Below are positions 24,481 to 37,500 of a stretch of 64,000 bases of DNA, piece by piece (the stretch's first letter is position 1; each line of letters opens with the position of its first letter). A program made the translations under genes and the position numbers. The DNA comes from Elysia crispata (Eukaryota > Mollusca > Gastropoda > Plakobranchidae): assembly GCA_033675545.1 (NCBI GenBank), contig JAWDGP010001472.1, positions 289,001-353,000 on the forward strand, written 5' to 3'. Under the pieces are notes generated by a model that had not been told where the DNA came from, did no database searches, and saw only the letters and a list, made by a program, of their open reading frames with translations.

Positions 24481-26087
24481 TCATGTAAAATAAAAAAAAA
24501 TTCTTTTCTTCTTTGCTTAGATCTTCTCTTCCTTTCTATGCCTCGCTACTTTCCTCACTATCTCTGCATGTAAGAGGGAACAAAACAGGACTTCGTCAAT
24601 CCCTCGTTGAATTCGAGGCTGACTGTACTTTTCTCGAAGGGTCTGGTTGGATTTTAATAAAGTTAAGTCAATTTGATGCACCTCTTCTCCAGAGAAAGAC
24701 CTTGATTTCCTCTGCAATTTCTGTTCATCAATCTCAGTCATATTATCTTTAAAAGAAATTTGCAGGATCAAGATCTGAAAATGATTTTACTATTTTTTTT
24801 AGACTTAAGTTGATCCATGATCCACATGTTAGTATATTTGTAAGTATGAAATTACATGCATTAAGCTGCATAAAAGTTCTTGACAATCACAATGTTTTAA
24901 ATGATAAGATAAGATTTACTTTATTCATCCCTCTTGCGGAAATTCAAAATTGACATGCCCATCAACGTAAAAAGACATCAATTACATTACATGCAATGAA
25001 AAAATAAGTAAACAAATAAATAAGATTAAAATTCAGGTGCATATAAAAGTTAGATGTGTTATTATTGTTTCTATAATTATGTAGGGAGCTATTGTATTAT
25101 AAACTGTAAGTTTACATCAATTTATGTTAATCTTGTAAAATTTATAATGAATAAATAAATAGAGTGTATTATCATTAATTTAAAATCACATACTTAAGTT
25201 TAAAGACTATAATCAATTAACATATAATATGAATGAGATAATGCTCTTAGTTTTTTGTAGGCCTAGTAGTAGTATTTACAAACATCTTGTCGAGTTTTCA
25301 CCTTTTATTTTGTCATTGAATTGTGTAAATGAAAGCTAATTGTGATCTTTTTCTTATCTGGACAGGGTATTTCAACTTACAGGCTTTCAATAGTTTCATC
25401 TTATTCTTTTTCTTATCTTCCATATTTGAAATACCAAAAGATCAAACTTAAAAGTTATGTTAACCATTGCAGATACAGAATTTGCAATAGACCTCTCAAA
25501 ACAAACCTAAACTGAATGACCACTCAAATAAAATGAATTTTTTTAATTCATCAAAATGAGCATGTGCAAATATTTTTAAAGAGAAGACTCGAGACAAGGC
25601 TGCAGTCTAGAAAACAGCTATGTCCCCTTATTTATATACGCAACTCAACAACAGGAATTCTAAAGCGAGAACCCTGTAAAATTAAAAAAATATGGCTTAC
25701 ATATGGCTGAAGAGAGTAAATTTCAAAATACAATGGTTAGCGTGCCATCCTCAATTTTTATCTACTGTAAAATAAAAACCTGCTTAACTTTAATGTAAGG
25801 CAAAAAAGCTTAGGAAACAAATGGCTATACATTGCTTAATAAAGACTGTAAATGTTATGGAAAGACATATATATCCATCATTTTCAGTAAATGAGTTTGT
25901 ATTCATTTGCTCAAAATCAGTTCTAAAAAGACTGATGTGTTATGAGAGAATCAGTTTAGCATTAACACTATAAATAAAATCTTGAAGCACAAATCATTCC
26001 ATCCTGTTAATATAATATATAGATTTATCCTTGTCTAACTGATCTTTCTCTGGCTGTTAAGGAGAACACTGTTGATGATAGATTAAC
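24481..26087. other. Non-coding AT-rich sequence, possible LINE 3' tail at 24902-25010
   Basis: At about 24902-24950 the wording 'gataagatttactttattcatccctcttgcggaaattc' resembles the 'ctttattgatccc...gggaaattc' 3' tail of some non-LTR elements. The match is by memory and weak. The rest is AT-rich with no gene. Confidence 0.35.
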
Positions 26088-27447
26088 TACGAGGGCTCTT
26101 TCATAATTAACCGAAAAATGCCTGTAAAATCCGCGTTCTTTATGCTGTCAACAAAATTCTTGCACGTGTTCATACCTTGACTCGTCCTTCATTTCTCTAC
26201 GTAACAGCCAAGTCTGTCAACACACTTCTGCCAACGCCGCACCATGGAATAGATACCCTCTCGGAAGAAACTTCCGTCAAGGTTTTGTAGCCATTTCCGC
26301 ACATGGTCAACAAGCTCTTCATCATCATCAAAGCGCTTTCCTGCCAGCTCACGTTTCAGTGGCCCAAAGAGGGGATAATCAGATGGTGCGAGGTCTGGAC
26401 TGTGTGGTGGGTGTGGCAAAATCTCCCATCCATATTTCTCTAGCCAACCTTGCGTCACTCGTGCTGTGTGGGGTGTCGCGTTGTCGTGTTGCAAAATGAC
26501 CCCGTTGGTCAACTGCCCTGGGCGCTTTCTGCGAATGGCCTCCCTAAGCTTGTCAAGAGTTTGGCAGTACCTTGCAGCATTGATTGTTTCTCCAGGTTGT
26601 AAGGTTTCGAACAGAAGACCACCACGACTGTCCCAGAAAACAGTTCCCATTATTTTCTTTGCTGACCGCATGACTTTGAATTTCTTCGCGACAGGTGAGG
26701 ATGGATGTTTCCATGTCATCGAATCTTGCTTTGTTTCTGGGGTGCAATGGTGCAACCAAGTCTCATCACCGGTGACTAAGCTGTCAAGAAAAGTCACAGC
26801 CTAGAAAGTCTCCGCCGGGGTTGGCAGCTCCTGCTTCTTCTCAAAAGTTCCCTGCAGATGTCCAATCTTTGTTCTTTATGATTGTCTGTCAATTGCTTAG
26901 GACCCCATCTTGCGCTGACTTTTCTGTAGCCAAGTTCATCAAATACAATTCTATGGGCAGAAGTTTCCGAAATTTCAAGACTGCTTGCGATTTCATGAAG
27001 TTTCAACCTCCTGTCTTGACGAATAAGCTCATCAACTCGCTTCACATTGTCTTCTGACGTCGCAGTTATCGAACGCCCTCTCCCTTCCCTGTCTGTCAAG
27101 TCGGAAAGGCCGGCTTCAAACAAATTACACCAGTGATAGACTTGTGTACGGCTTATAACATGCTCACCATATACACTCTGTAGTTCTTTATGAATTTCGG
27201 TAGGATTCAGACTTTTGGCGTTCAAAAAACGTATGACAGCTCTGATTTCCTCCTTTGACCAAGTTTCAAGGTGGACCGCCATCTTTAAAATCGTCTAGAC
27301 ATTCATTGTGCAAAATGATGCACTTCATAATTTCTGGGAATATCCGTAAGGAAATAAGGAATATCATGTCGTTTACAGAATTAAAAAAGCTCCACTGGTT
27401 GCTGAGCAATGGGCATTTTTCGGTTATTTCTGAAAGAGCCCTCGTAT
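26088..27447 (-). mobile_element. Nearly complete mariner transposon with 33-bp inverted repeats and TA duplication
   Basis: The ends are CGAGGGCTCTTTCA...AACCGAAAAATGCC at 26090-26122 and its complement at 27413-27445, differing only in the middle (TAATT against GAAAT). TA flanks both sides (26088-26089 and 27446-27447), the target used by the Tc1/mariner superfamily. At 1,356 bp it has the usual mariner size, and the transposase lies between the ends on the minus strand. Confidence 0.95.
26189..27282 (-). pseudogene. Mariner transposase (DD34D), one frameshift
   Basis: The start at 27282 gives MAVHLETWSKEEIRAVIRFL, followed by paired helix-turn-helix regions (residues about 1-115; SRTQVYHWCNLFEAG, LEISETSAHRI). 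The WVPHEL-type linker is present as RWGPKQL. The catalytic part reads VTGDETWLHH (first Asp), LQHDNATPHTA (second Asp) and HSPDLAPSDYPLFGPLK (third Asp, 34 residues after the second). It belongs to the mariner family best known from the human SETMAR fusion. The frame shifts at about 26800-26860, just before the first catalytic Asp, and a TAG also lies in the downstream frame there. The rest is open on both sides, so the copy is young but inactive. Confidence 0.93.
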
Positions 27448-27504
27448 CTCTGACCTTGATGCCCACAAAGCTACTTTTCTTAGTCTAAAACCAATTAAAA
27501 GAGC

Positions 27505-27780
27505 AAAAACACCACACTTGGAGGACAACTTAGTAATTATAAAGGATCCAAAAAGGACACATGTGTGTGTCTGTAAATAGTATGATGCAGGGTCTAAAAA
27601 GAGACAGGCACACAACTTTATAACTACGGGACTAAAAAAAGAAACAACACAACTATAGATTTAACATATAAATGTTTCGGCTTTAATGTGGCTTCGTCGG
27701 ATTGTGTGTAGAAGAAAATTTCTTTTTTTAGTCCTGTAGTTATAAAGTTGTGTGCTTGTCTCTTTTTAGACCCTTTCGTA
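27505..27780. repeat. Interspersed repeat with a perfect-like hairpin
   Basis: 27505-27690 is the inverted copy of 8437-8660. In addition 27586-27645 ('gggtctaaaaagagacaggc ... actaaaaaaagaaa') is the reverse complement of 27719-27776, separated by about 75 bp, so the transcript could fold back on itself. The gypsy LTR at 7577 sits next to the same 'ggtctaaaaagagacagg' wording. Confidence 0.75.
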
Positions 27781-28355
27781 GTCTAAGATATTCTTCCTAG
27801 CATTGCAAATATCTCCCAATGAGAACCCTCTTGTTCCCTGTAGTAACCTTTCTATGGAGGTGCTTCTTGTATTCGGAAGTCTTTCAAGTGTAATCCTCAT
27901 TATGACCTTTCTTCCATCACTGATACTGATAGTTAATTATATATTGTTCGCAAAATAGTAAAGATCATGAAAAACCTGTTTACTTGCTTTGTAACATGAA
28001 ATGAATACATAAAAAAACAAAATTAAATTGGGTTCCTCATAACCATTTGGTATCATCAGTTCATAAAATTTCAATACATTTTATTTTATCCTTTTAATTT
28101 AAATGAAGTAATGTCATTCTAAGTTTATAATATATATTTTCTCTCTCTCTCTCTGCATGCCATGAAATGCCAAGATATAATTTTGTTCAGCCTGTATGCA
28201 TTTAGTTTTCTAACTCTGGAATTAGTAGAATATAGAATTTCATCTATTTAGTTTACTGCTCTGAAGGCAGTATTGTAATATTTCACTCTCTTGACTTCTG
28301 TGTTACACGTCATGATTCTTAATTGGGCAAGCAAGTGAGGACTTCCCCAGCAACC

Positions 28356-28510
28356 ATGGCCAGCAAGGATCTACTTTCGTGCTCTGTCTTTAAGGACACA
28401 TGGAATGAGTGTCAAGACATTCAGGAAAGGCTTTTTGAGAATCTGCGTGAGGAATTCCAGTGGTTAGATGAGATATTTCATACAGCATGCTCTGCCTTTA
28501 CAGTCAAGAG
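28356..28510 (+). CDS. INCENP: INCENP exon 1: CEN-box N-terminus
   Basis: It encodes residues 1-51 (MASKDLLSCSVFKDTWNECQ ... WLDEIFHTACSAFTVK). The amphipathic helix with FQWLDEI corresponds to the vertebrate segment (VWLEEI) that forms the three-helix bundle with survivin and borealin. The donor is AG|GTGAGG, leaving phase 2. Confidence 0.9.
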
Positions 28511-31500
28511 GTGAGGAATTCGCATGATAAGGGTATGATTTATCAAACTGAATCAATTGAATCATGTAAATTGAAACCACAAAAGTAAACTTTTACTACC
28601 TTTGGTAGCAAGCTTAATTCTCTGTCTAGTGTTTTCATTCTAATCGATGAAGTGAGATTTGGTAGAGGGCACCTAACATTTGTCCTGGGCTATCCCTGTT
28701 AGGTATAGATGGAGAGACTTGGTGATAGAGTTTAAACTTTTGCATATTTGTACCACAAATTGCCATTCATTGCAACGACTTCAAGATTTTTAAACTGTTT
28801 TTTTTTTTTTACTTTACTACTTTAAATTATTACATGAAAAAAAAAATGATGCCCTGCTGGTTTGGTCCATTTATGACTCTCTTTCTTTTTTTTTTTTTTT
28901 TTTTTTTGGCCACCTAGACAGGAAATGTGAGGAACTTGTTTAATCTTTAGTGCTATTCATACATCCAATCGACCCAATTTGTTTTACAAACAGCTCATGT
29001 TGTTTTAATATCTTGATATGATTAATAAAACATTCCTATTGGCTAAGAATCCATTTTTCTTTTGTTACATGTATTTGGTTAATGATAAATTAAACAGCAA
29101 GTTTTTTTTTGTTTTTTTTTTTTTTTTTGCATTTATGTGTGAACAAAATTGGCTGATCCAATAAAGTGAAGGGACGTGTAGCCTTGCATGCTTATTTACC
29201 ATTTGTAAATCAAACCCACTAAAACTTTCTCTTTTACTGCTTCAGCACATGTAGTGATGATACAAAATTTTGGATGCCTGAGGGGCCGGAAATGAATCTT
29301 GGAATATTTTCTTGCTTTTATGGTAATGGGTCATAAAAGACCTACAATTGAATGAAAAGGATTTACCTTGTGAATCATTGAATGGCGGTATAGCCTATAG
29401 GTTCAAAGTTGGAGGGAAAAGGTAGGGGTAAAAGGCATAAAGATATCAATAAGAGAGAGAGAGAGTTGGTGTAATTGATATTTTGCTGGATTTGCTGGAA
29501 GTAAAATCTAATGCTGGATCAAGCTCAAGTGATAAACGATTAAAATACATTTATTTCTTTTGACCAATGCTTGCACCAGGATGGGGAGAAAAGACCCAAG
29601 GAAGGAGAGCAAAATTGGGGGGGTAGGAGTTGGGCAGTGAAGAGATTGTCGTGTTATAGAGAGATGTATAAATAAAAAAGGATGGAGATAAGATCAAAGG
29701 AAATTGTGTTTGCTAATTCTGTACATGTGTAACATTTTCTTTGTTATACCTTTCTATCTGGCTCTCTCTTCTAGACAAGTTTTATTTCATTAGTTAGAAG
29801 GCCTATCCACAATAAAAATGTGATTGGTACTACGACTGTTGGGTGAAGTGGTCGTTAAGTTTTCGTGAAAAGGTGTTAAGTTTTAATTCCATATGACCAG
29901 AAAAATTTACTTCTTCTGGCAGTTGTGTGAGTTTTCTTATAACTCTCTACTTATCAAGATGGGCTAAAAGCGCCCTCTTTGTTCATCAAAATGGAATAGA
30001 GGAACCTTTTTTGTTCATCAAAATGGAGTAGAGGAACCCTCTTTGTCTATCAGTATATGATAAAAGAACACTCTTTGTTCATGAAGATAGGATAGAGGAA
30101 CCCTTTTGTATTGTAAACGATTTATCTTGAAAGCTTCATTTTGTCTTTTTTTTTTACAGTAAAAAGCTGGAACAAATGCCAAAGACCCCCTCAGCAAAGA
30201 ACAGAATGCAAAACCGCAAAAGAAAACAAGATATGATAAAGGTGAATGAAGAACTGACCCCAAAAACCTCAAAACAAAAAGTGACAAGGCTCAAGTTTGA
30301 CGATCCAGTGTGAGTTTTATTAGCTTAGAAAATAAATCATACACCCCATGAAATAAATAATTTTTTTCTTCATTTCATCAGCAATTCGTAAAGACTCTTG
30401 AAATGTGTCTATGAATAACAGTTTTCATACAACAAAAAATTTAAAAGATCAACAAAGAAGTGAATGAATCGGGGAATAAAAAGTAGCCATGCATTTTTGC
30501 AAACGAAGGACATGTTTGAGTTACACTATGTTTAAGAATTCTTGTACACTTTTATGATGAAATCTGTTATGCAAGGTGGATTTTGGGATTTATTAAAGGT
30601 CTAGATGAGTTAAAGAGAAAATTTTGTAAATATTGTATTCTTTAAAGGAAATGTAAATTTACATGACATTGAAATATTTCTTTTACAGGGAAGAGAATTT
30701 TCCGTAAAATTACGGAATTTGTATACATATTTTGAACAGTTAAGTGATCCTCCATAAATCCTGTCCTTGTGCCAGTCAGAAACTTTTATCTGGAACAGCA
30801 TAAGGTTGAACTTAATTTGAATTTTATGGAAAAAGAAATAGTGAAAATATGATCCTATAACAAGTATATTTTTCCATCATTGAGTATCAACCTGTGCGAA
30901 AGTATGAAACAGAGCAATATAATATATCGATATCATTTATTATTATTTATATTTTATTCCGATTTCTATTGAAACTACTCAAGATATTGGTGCCGTCAAG
31001 TTGTTTACTTTATTGTAGATTTGTTCTCTCCATCTTCATAATCAGACTTTGATGTTATTTCCAACAAGGATCATTCTTATTTCTTCATTTGATAATGATA
31101 ATACAATTGCAGTTAATAAGATCAAACAATCAGGGTCTTTTTTTTTGGTCCAGATACATTATCTAAATCAAGGCGATTATTGAGATAAAAGGGAAATCCT
31201 AAATATAGCTGGATCTAGGTCTTATAGTCGAAACGGGGCATAACATGACATGAAATTATAATTATAGCAAGTGATTTTCATTCTAAAGCAAATCATAATA
31301 AATCTAGATCTAAATTTAAGATTATTATTCTTTTTCCTTGGTCAGGTGAGGAGCCTACTGAGAAGTTTTAGACCCAATTGATATTAGTCCTATTCAGTTC
31401 AAATGTCTAAACGAAAGATAAAGATAAGGAGAGCAGTGCTCAATATGTAAGGTAGAATATAGGCCTTTAGGTATAATCTGATAAGTAAGTACCTTAGTTT

Positions 31501-34500
31501 GCCAGTAAAACGCAGAAAGTAGCAAATTTAGGGGACACTGCTGTAGATGGGCTACAGGTCATTCAACCTCTTAGTCTGAGCACAGAAAAAAATTAGCTAA
31601 ATCAGTAAGGGAAAATGAAATGCTCCATGTAACTCATTGTGCTATAATTTGATCTATTGATTTCCTCACCCTTTTTTGGTGCGTAACTTTTGGGTAGTGA
31701 TTCGACTAGATCTATGTACAGTGTTTTATTTAGTTGTATAATGTTTGTATTTCAAACCTAAGAACTCAGTCTTGTTTATTGAACACAGCCCGCACTTGTG
31801 TGGCCTAGATTTTTCTGGAATCTTCGACCTAGTTCTAGCATAATAATGATCTCGTCACTACTTGTTTACCTGTGTTCTGATTGGTTGCTATTTTATAGTG
31901 CATTGCTCATCAGGTGTACCAAGAATATTCTCGTATGATTAATTAATTCCTTTTCTAGATGATTTGATGAGATCTTTTATAAATAAGAGTCGAAATCGTG
32001 TCCAGTCAATCATCTTACAGTGAGTTACGAATCAACTTTTTGTTAGCCTCGATTCAATGTACATTGATTATAGAGTCAACTTCTTGTGTTATATTGAACA
32101 GTATTGCAACTTTCGCTAGCAAACTTCAGACTTATTTTCATACCTCTAGACAAACAAAGCCAAACAGATTACCTCCCCATCAAATCTGTTACACTCCACA
32201 ATCATGGCTCTGTGTACAATCAAATTTTGATTTAATTTATTGAGGTGCACGTGGGGAAGCAAGAGAAAGAGAGTGTGTGTGTGCTCCTGCCTACGCCACT
32301 AGCATGATTGATTTATAAAAGTTCAGTAAAAAAATTTGTGTCCAGATATAAGAAAAATAAATGTTTGAAAAATATCTATGCTTCCATTAAAACAAAAAAC
32401 CCTTTTCATTTTAACTTTTAATTGGCTTCTTTTGTATGAAGGAAAGAACATTATACATTTATGATTGTATTAAGTTACCAGCACTCCTGTAGACTAAGTT
32501 AGAGCTTGATATCCAGTGTCAGACTGATCAAAGAATGTCATGAATTGGTTACTTAAGTTATCTCCTGATGCTGCTAAATTTCATTTTGAAGCTCCCCTTT
32601 TTTTTAAATTTATATGAAAATTATCATGTAAACACATAAAATTAAATTGAATATTAAAAAAAAAAATATAAAAGCTAACTTGTCCTCAAATGAAGTTTGT
32701 GATAAAAGAAAGATTTGCAATGAAATTCCTCCAAATGGAAGTGCTGCTGTCACAGAAACACTCTAGGGTGTATTACAAAAGAGCAGTCAGAAGAGACACA
32801 CATTACCACTGCCTTAGATGTCCCAGAGGACCAGAACTTTGCCTTGGTGGGTGCTTCAAGCACTGCCACACCATGGTGTCATTCTAGGATAATTTTTTCA
32901 TCCTATATCATTTACATAAGCTCAGGGATGGTTTTGTATAGGTCAGTGATGCTTTGAATCTGTTTATAATCATAAATACATAAATTTACCAATGAAATTT
33001 ATGTGTAATTTTTCATGATTTCCTTTTCTACTTTTTGGTGGCTGTCTTGCCTTGATTGACATACCATTTGAAAGAGTATTCATTTTTTTATCCAAACATA
33101 TAGTTTTATACATCAAATCCTTTTCAGTAATACACTATGGTCTAATATTCAAGAGTAACTTATTTTTTGGGCTTGCTCTGTGCAATATTTAGCACAAAAT
33201 GAGCAAAATCCAATTTTTAAAAAATGTCAGTAAAGGGTTACTGATATGAAAAAAATAAATATTTAACTTTTGTCTCAGCCTTTCTTTTTGTGACAATTAG
33301 TCAACTAAAAACATTTAATGTAATTTTAACCAAAGCACAGAAAGACAAAAAGGAGTTTGTATTATGTTTTTAGCTCTAGATATGGCTAGAATACAAGCAT
33401 ATTGTCCAGTAAATTGGTTTCTTTATTTAGCCATTTGGTAAATTAATCTAGGCTAGCTTGATAGGTTAAATTTAATATCCTTTCAGTTGCTTTTTTTTTA
33501 AAATTACAATGATTTGTTTCTTACTCAGGGAGGATCAGGATGACTCGGAGTGTATGAACACTAGCAGACCACTGAGAAAGTGCCGCACCTCGAAGAATGT
33601 GCCAAAGGTTAAAACTGCTCCAAAACAGCGCAAAGGCAAAAAAATGGAGGAATTTTGCTGCAGTATGGAAGCATTGTGTCCAGGATTGTCCCTACTCAAA
33701 CATGAACAAATTGGACAAAACAATCAGGTTCCAGAAGCTTCTGGTCAAAGTGAAGTGAACAAAAGACTATCCGAGATCCATGTCAGTAGCACTAATGGAA
33801 ACATTCTGCAAACAGATGATAGCAGTCCCAGTGTTAAAACACGCGTCAGAGACTATGAAAATCTAATTCTTACTCCACACAACCAAAGCGGCTCCAAAAC
33901 CATGTCATCAAAAACACTAGCCAAGGTCAATGGAGGTTCCAATTCAAAAAGTAGCCCAAGGATTGGTCTAGGTGGTTCCAGGTTATCCCCATGCTTAACC
34001 AATGCAGATAGTGGCAGACAAAAGTCAACAAAAGTTGATAAGGTAGTGCTAGAGGTTTTCATCTTCAAGGAATAAATTAATGCTCTCATTTGAAGAAAAA
34101 AAATTTTTTTTTTTTTTTTAAATTAAGGCATCCTAGGTACTGTACTATGCAAACTCACATTTTACCAAGCACGCATAGTTAAAATTAATCTTAATATGCA
34201 GAAAAGGACCAGGTAAAACTGAATATAATTAATTTAATCTATAATACTTTTACTTAAGTCAGTGTCAATATTTTTGGGGAGTTCTTGTTATCACGTCAGA
34301 GACTTTCTTCAGGATGTCTGTGACTTAAATGTCATCTTCAGGATGTCGGTGAAGAGTTTACCTTAACTTGTTCAAGATTGAGATTGTTTCGTTTTGCTTC
34401 TGTTAGCACTAAGAGTTATGGTCATACATGTCAAAATGTTTTTATTACATTAGATATATATATGCCAAACGTTACCAGCTTTATGAGGAAGTTTTGACCC

Positions 34501-37500
34501 ACAAGTAAGCACCTAGACGATTTGAAGAGCTTTCCCATTTGTTTTGACAGTGATAAGTAAAACCTTGTCGGACTAAACATGTAAACTTAAATAATTTTGG
34601 GTTCCAAATTCATATTTTCATCGGAGAACCACCCTGATTACATCAAGTTATGTTTAAACAAAAACATTTTTTCAGTCCCAAAAAGTTCAGTTTAACAAAT
34701 CAGAAGGCTGTGTTTAGCTTGGAGAGTTATGAAGATATTAAGATTTTAGAATCCTGGTGTATGTGACAATACTTTATCTCATTTTTGTCTGACTTACCTG
34801 GTCTTGACACCTACTACCTAATTCATCATAACTATGGAAATATGTTATACATGTAACTTCTAAAAAATTTGATCATTTTTTTATTGCTGAAGTTTAAGTG
34901 ATTCTAACCTCATGGAGAAAAGATATTTTGGAAGAATATTGTGTCAAAATTTCAGACTTTGGACATTAACATACTACTTGCTTCATAGAAATTGCTATCT
35001 CTAAGGTATTAGTTCTTCAGAAGGGAATTAATTATCACTTTGATTACTGTCCTGAACTTTTGCATCTATGAGTGCTAATAAAATTATTACTATTATCATA
35101 GGAACCACCACAAGGCAGCCCTGCACCGAAGCAAACAAGAACAAGACTAAGACTGAAAAAGCAACAGGAGGTAAGTCTGATAGATTTATGAACTACCCAG
35201 TGATACGAAAAATTATTCAGCTTCTTTCTTCTTTGTATATTATTTCAAGAAAAAACTTGTTATATCAAACTATTTGAGCATTATTGGGACTAAGAGAAAT
35301 ATTTTTTTATAGTGGCTCATTGCTAGTTTGCTGTTTTCTGTGTGCTTATTTAGAAAAAAATCAGTAGCAGTAAATTTGAGGTGGATAAGTGGAAAAGTGA
35401 CACATAACCCGGTCCAGCAAAGTGCACAATGTATCTTATGTTTAGCCTTTTATGCTGCATGTCAATCAATTAGGTGCCCTGATCTTTAGTGTTGGCAATC
35501 GTGACCTTCCAAGCATCTCTATCTCTCGTCGCTTTCAGTGCATGAGTCACATGTCCTACTTTTGGCCTCTTTGTTATTCCATCCAACATTTCTTCACTTT
35601 GTTTTCACCAGCTGTAATTTCCTTTGATGATTCCAGTTGTCACAAGATGTTCTAGTTTCTCTCTTCTCATCACTTGGCTGAAAAAGGTTGACTGGCTTTA
35701 CATATTTTATTTTATAACTGATCTTGTTGTACCAGTTTCTCATATCCCTGTTTTGTTTTATTTCTTTACAGTCCATGAGATGCTGCATATACGTGGCTTA
35801 AAAAATATTTAGAAGATTTACATCTTTTTTGTTTTTGCTTTTGCAGAAAGAAACTTCACTAGAAACAATGACCTGTACTGAGACAAATGTACAGGAACAA
35901 TTTGACACGCAAAGTGCTTATCCTAACACAGAGTCTGAGGAGGGCAGCAGCACAACTTTAGAGTATCAGAGATCTCTTAAAGCAGTGTCAACTCAAGAAT
36001 CTGTTTCTGAGACTCAGGTCAATATTTCAGATATGTACGAGCTCAGCGAGAATGGAACAGAGCTTAGACTACAAAAATATGAAGTAGTCAAAAACAAGGC
36101 CACCCTTGGCTCAAAAGAATCAAAGATGGATGGTCAACATCAGGTCCAGAACAGCTTAGATCTTATATCTGAGGGGGCTTTAGATACAGACAGAGATTCC
36201 CCCATGGAGGACAAGTGTCCAGAGGAAGCAGGAGAGACATCAAGATGCATGTCAACGAGGACAAGGACTCGCCTCAAGTCCACCATTGAGGTTGCTAAGA
36301 AGGACTCTGGTGTAATCATCAGTGACAAAGCCAATTCCACATTCACCACAGAAAGTGAGTCTGGCTCTGATGATGGTATAGGGAGGAGCACAAGAACCAG
36401 GGCACGGTTACAGAAGGAAAAAGAAGCAGCTGACTTGGCTGGAAGTACGTTGGAGGATCCTGTGCGAAAGACAAGGACTCGTCACAGGGCTCAAGAAAAA
36501 GAACTAGCAGCAGGAGGGTAAGGAGACATTTGAAACATTGCCATCTGTTACAATACAAACACGGTTTTGTTATCAAAACTAGAGATTCCAACAGGATTTT
36601 ATTTTCAAAGATATCCAGTGTTTTATGCTGTGTACATAACTTTAAAATTGTGTTATTTTGTATTTGTAAGAGCCATTTTAGTGTCATCTTTCATAAAAAC
36701 TTAATCATGTCCCATTTTCCTCTAAGGTTTGCATATTTCAGCAGAGCCTTTTTTTTTTTTGGTAGATAGATAGCAAAAGGATTTCTATGCCCTGCAGAAG
36801 TCACTTACTTTTTTTTTTATCAAAAGTTCTGCTGCAGAAAGTAGACCTGCCATTCATACCGATTTAATCGGAATCATTCCCATTTTTTATGGAAATTTGG
36901 TCCGTTTCTGATTTTCTGAATATTTAGGAAATATTCGGATGTTTTTCAGAACTAAGTTTTCACCCCCATGATTAAAAACCTTTTTCAGTTGTTTTTCAAC
37001 TGCTAGACTCAGCAAAATTCATAAGATTTTTAATTTTCCGAGTGTAAGAAAGGCCTATACACCATGTAGAAAAATTATTTAAAATCAGAAAAGAGCATCA
37101 AATGTGTCATTTTTTAACCCTTTCAGTAAGGAGTACATTTACTCCTTTTCGTAGAAAGCCTTTTGAAGTCATGTACACTTCCCATAGGAGCTAGGTTGGC
37201 AGCTCTGCTCTTTGTGAATTCATCAAATGCTGCATAATGTCAATGCCACCCAATTTATTGAGTCACTTGAAAGTATTGTGCTTGATTTAAACTGAAAGAG
37301 GTATGGAAAAAAGATCTTAAGACTATTCATAATTTTTCACCATTGAGGAATTACAAGCTAAGAAACCTTGTCTTATCAGAGTTCAGAGCTAAACTGATGA
37401 ATGAACATTCACCAAAGACTGCATTATGTGTTTTGTAATATATGCTGTTGAAGGCAAAAATAAAGGGAGTCATTCAGATTTTTTGACAGAATCATTCAGA

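Noticed and set aside
28323-28355. Upstream non-ATG start of INCENP exon 1 (TTG at 28323)
   Set aside because: TTG is not a normal animal start, and the ATG at 28356 has a good context and a family-like N-terminus.
31975-32245. Possible solo LTR in intron 2 (TATAAATAAG then TTACACTCCACA)
   Set aside because: I could not find TG...CA ends with a matching target duplication.
37116-37160. TTAACCCTTTCAGT as the end of a piggyBac-type MITE
   Set aside because: No partner end in inverted orientation was found nearby.
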